Of a stretch of 33,522 nucleotides of DNA, positions 31,261 through 33,522 are shown piece after piece. Positions within the stretch are counted from its first letter, which is position 1, and every line of letters begins with the position of its first letter. The notes below the pieces were generated by a model. It had not been told where the DNA came from. It was given only the letters and a program-made list of their open reading frames with translations, and did not search any database. The stretch comes from Sphaeroforma arctica JP610 (lineage: Eukaryota; Opisthokonta; Ichthyosporea; Ichthyophonida): contig NW_014040341.1 in NCBI RefSeq assembly GCF_001186125.1, positions 51,574-85,095 of the forward strand, written 5' to 3'. Made by a program: the position numbers and the translations under genes.

Positions 31261-31306
31261 TAAGTTGATGCATATCATCCGTATAAGTTGATGCATATCA
31301 TCCGTG
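31253..31306. repeat. 23-bp direct repeat
   Basis: CATCCGTATAAGTTGATGCA plus TAT occurs twice in a row (31253-31275, 31276-31298), followed by the start of a third unit. Confidence 0.9.
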
Positions 31307-33117
31307 ACACAAATCAAGGCTCCTGCGTCTGGTAATATGGGCATGATAATTCACCTATTGCCATCACAAACCTGGCTTGAGACATGTTACCGGTAAACAG
31401 GTAATTATAGTGACTCATTCTCTCGAGATGCATTACACGACCAGTGATCAAGCGGTCGACTTTAATCAGTAAGGGATGCTTTAGCAGAATACGACGCAAT
31501 ATAATCAATATTCGGGTTTTTTTATGAACGAGGGTCAGTGTAGTCCTTGGTCGTATCGTCAACGTGCTGAACATGGCGAGCCGTACTCGTTTATATGGGT
31601 GATTCGATCACACCCAATTTTTACGAGTCTATGTCATGACAGATATTGACCTATATATCTCACGAATGACTTCAACTGAAGTTAATAAGTAGAAGGAAAA
31701 ATATCAACGTAACAAACGCAGAACAGGATTTCCTTTCGTGACTAGCATATGTAGATACTATTTTCCCCAAGTTTGATCAGAGGTCTGCGAGTTTATACTA
31801 AAAGATATTTGGTGACTACAATAACCGAACTTCTCAAGTCAAATATTTCAATTAATCAAGGGACTTTCCAAGCTTATGATTCTGACTCTTAGGTCTCTTG
31901 AATCTGATATTCAATTTATGCGCAGAGACGCAAATCGCAAATTGTTCTAGATCTACAAAGAAAGTACATTTAGACTTGGTAATAGATTTAAATATTTTAC
32001 AATTACGCATGATTTAATCATTCGATTACTTACTAATACTTATATACTTGCAACTTGGGTGATACATAGTTAAACGGCTTTGCAAATATTTCGAAGATCT
32101 GTCAAACTTTACAGTACTCTGCATAGTAGATAGCAAGACACAAGTGTTCATGTCACGATTTTCAGCAGCAACTACGGGACATGATTATTGTTCATACTTC
32201 AAAAACTCAACCTTGCATGCGCAATCGTCTATTCAGCTCAGGAGTCGCCAGTAACTTTACCTTGTCTATTATCCCTACTCTTCAGTACATATTTGGGATT
32301 TCGGAAAAAACGCAAAGTGATAATTGGTTTGCATTCATCCTTTTAAATTAATTCATCGATATTTCCAGTCATAGGCTGTGATAGCGAGTTTTATTTGTAT
32401 ATTTGAACTCGCATATACATAACCATTTCGCAATTTATAGTCATTCGCATATACACGTGTATGTTTTGTTTCCCCCACTGTAACTTTAGCACCGCTTTAT
32501 CTAATTCCATACTTCATCAGAGTAGGGTTCTGTAATGTCAACCATGTTTATCTCCGATTTAAAACAAAACAATGCTGGTGTTATAAGTACCGAACTGTTC
32601 GGTAATGTTCCTGGGCGTTAATAAGAGTGTGAGAACTTTTAAGTGTGGGCGATAACTGATAGGTGTGAAAACTAACAAGTTTGAAAAGTTCTAAGTTGTA
32701 TTGTGCGGTTTGTTGGCGAACGGCCGCGCAGGCTCGAAAGAAGAGGAGGTTGGTGTATGATTGGTGTTTTGCGAACCGAAGTGCGGGGTAATATGAGCTG
32801 GAGGTTGGCAGACGACGATATATGTTGAATGGACTTGTAGGCTCGAAATTGAGAAGATACACGTTTTGATTGGCGGCCGGATTCTCAAGGAAATCCTTCA
32901 GAGATAGTAAAAATACGTGGTTTAATTCATTCAAGAAGTTCATTCTGCTAAGGTAGACGTTTATTCAACAATCGAGGAAACAAATCTAAGTTCACCGTTA
33001 CATTGTGTTTTGAGTCGATCTAAGATTACAAATAAACGTTAGTGGAAAATGATTTACGAGAAGGATAATACAGCTGGGACTGGGTAACCTCTCTGGAGAT
33101 ATGTGAGAGGGGAGCCG
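31307..33117. other. AT-rich region without a firm gene
   Basis: Two minus-strand frames are open: 31314-31574 (86 codons, Leu/Ile-rich with HLERMSHYNYLFTGNMSQAR) and 32581-32943 (120 codons, with DFLENPAANQNVYLLNFEPT). Neither has a recognisable motif, signal peptide or splice context, and I do not call them genes. The rest shows nothing. Confidence 0.35.
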
Positions 33118-33522
33118 ATGACGACACTTATGGATCGATGGGATTACGTCAGGGGTACCAAGGCTTATGAGCTCGAGGCGAAGAAAGGAGGGTCCCGCCC
33201 AGCGATGGCTCTTTTGAAGGAGATTACACCGGAGACGAAGTCGGAACTAGAGGGCTATATCAGCAAGACTTATTGAGACGAGGGATCTGTACATCGCGGC
33301 TGCAGCATTGTATCCAGCGTTTAAGGACCCATTTGAAGCGAGTGGAACCCAGGCGGATTTTGCGAAGGCAATAGGAGGGTGAGAATCCAAGCCTGAAAAG
33401 GTTATTGATCATCTTCGTGAGATTTATTACTATGGTGCTCGGCATGTTGCGGCGAAAGCTGAAGCAAAGAAAGTGCTCCCAGAACGGGATCCATTTACTG
33501 AGGTGCCTTCTGAGGACGAACA
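33118..33522 (+). pseudogene. Possible hAT-like transposase remnant, cut by window edge
   Basis: GC-richer plus-strand stretch. From ATG 33118 the frame reads MTTLMDRWDYVRGTKAYELE and GGSRPAMALLKEITPETKSE to a TGA at 33274. It continues one frame over from 33275 with TRDLYIAAAALYPAFKDPFE and, after an in-frame TGA at 33380, HLREIYYYGARHVAAKAEAK up to the window end. The 'YIAAAALYPAFK' block resembles the 'A-x-x-L-D-P-R-x-K' segment before the dimerisation region of hAT transposases. With at least one frameshift and one stop it is a decayed copy or has sequence errors. A host gene fragment is the alternative. Confidence 0.35.

Overview
This is a stretch of nuclear DNA from an intron-rich eukaryote. 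The evidence is two multi-exon host genes with GT-AG introns that join in phase, long AT/GT microsatellites inside introns, a non-LTR reverse transcriptase and several decayed LTR retroelements. I see no prokaryotic features. The exact organism cannot be read from the sequence. A single-celled relative of animals or another protist fits the gene style, but that is only a guess.

Region 1 (1-3,472): the 3' part of a DNA ligase I gene on the plus strand, four exons ending in the conserved OB-fold motif VI and a short tail. Its first visible intron holds four decayed copies of the end of the preceding exon. Region 2 (4,830-12,227): a minus-strand ten-exon gene, convergent with the ligase. The ten exons sum to 1,791 nt, a whole number of codons (596 residues plus stop). 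The product joins an unrecognised N-terminal part (with a beta-sandwich-like stretch), two fibronectin type III domains and a nucleoredoxin-type thioredoxin fold with a WCGPC active site. Its last exon's tail and 3' flank are followed by four decaying tandem copies. So two unrelated neighbouring genes both carry tandem copies of an exon's 3' end, which is the most unusual observation in the window.

Region 3 (12.4-16.6 kb): a short charged open frame, a 689-bp fold-back element built from GGACCGGACC-like subrepeats, and a truncated LINE reverse transcriptase on the minus strand. Region 4 (16.6-27.5 kb): a broken Ty3/gypsy-like fossil with gag, protease, reverse transcriptase, RNase H, an NPPW-bearing extra domain and integrase. 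A matching LTR lies about 10 kb away in inverted, not direct, orientation. A Ty1/copia-like fossil on the minus strand lies between. Region 5 (27.5-33.5 kb): AT-rich sequence with decayed fragments, including a diverged tandem duplication of about 637 bp and, at the right edge, a possible hAT-like transposase remnant.

Two assembly gaps of 20 N lie at 10,636-10,655 (inside an intron) and 20,851-20,870 (inside the fossil reverse transcriptase). All domain names come from reading motifs by eye. No database search was run.
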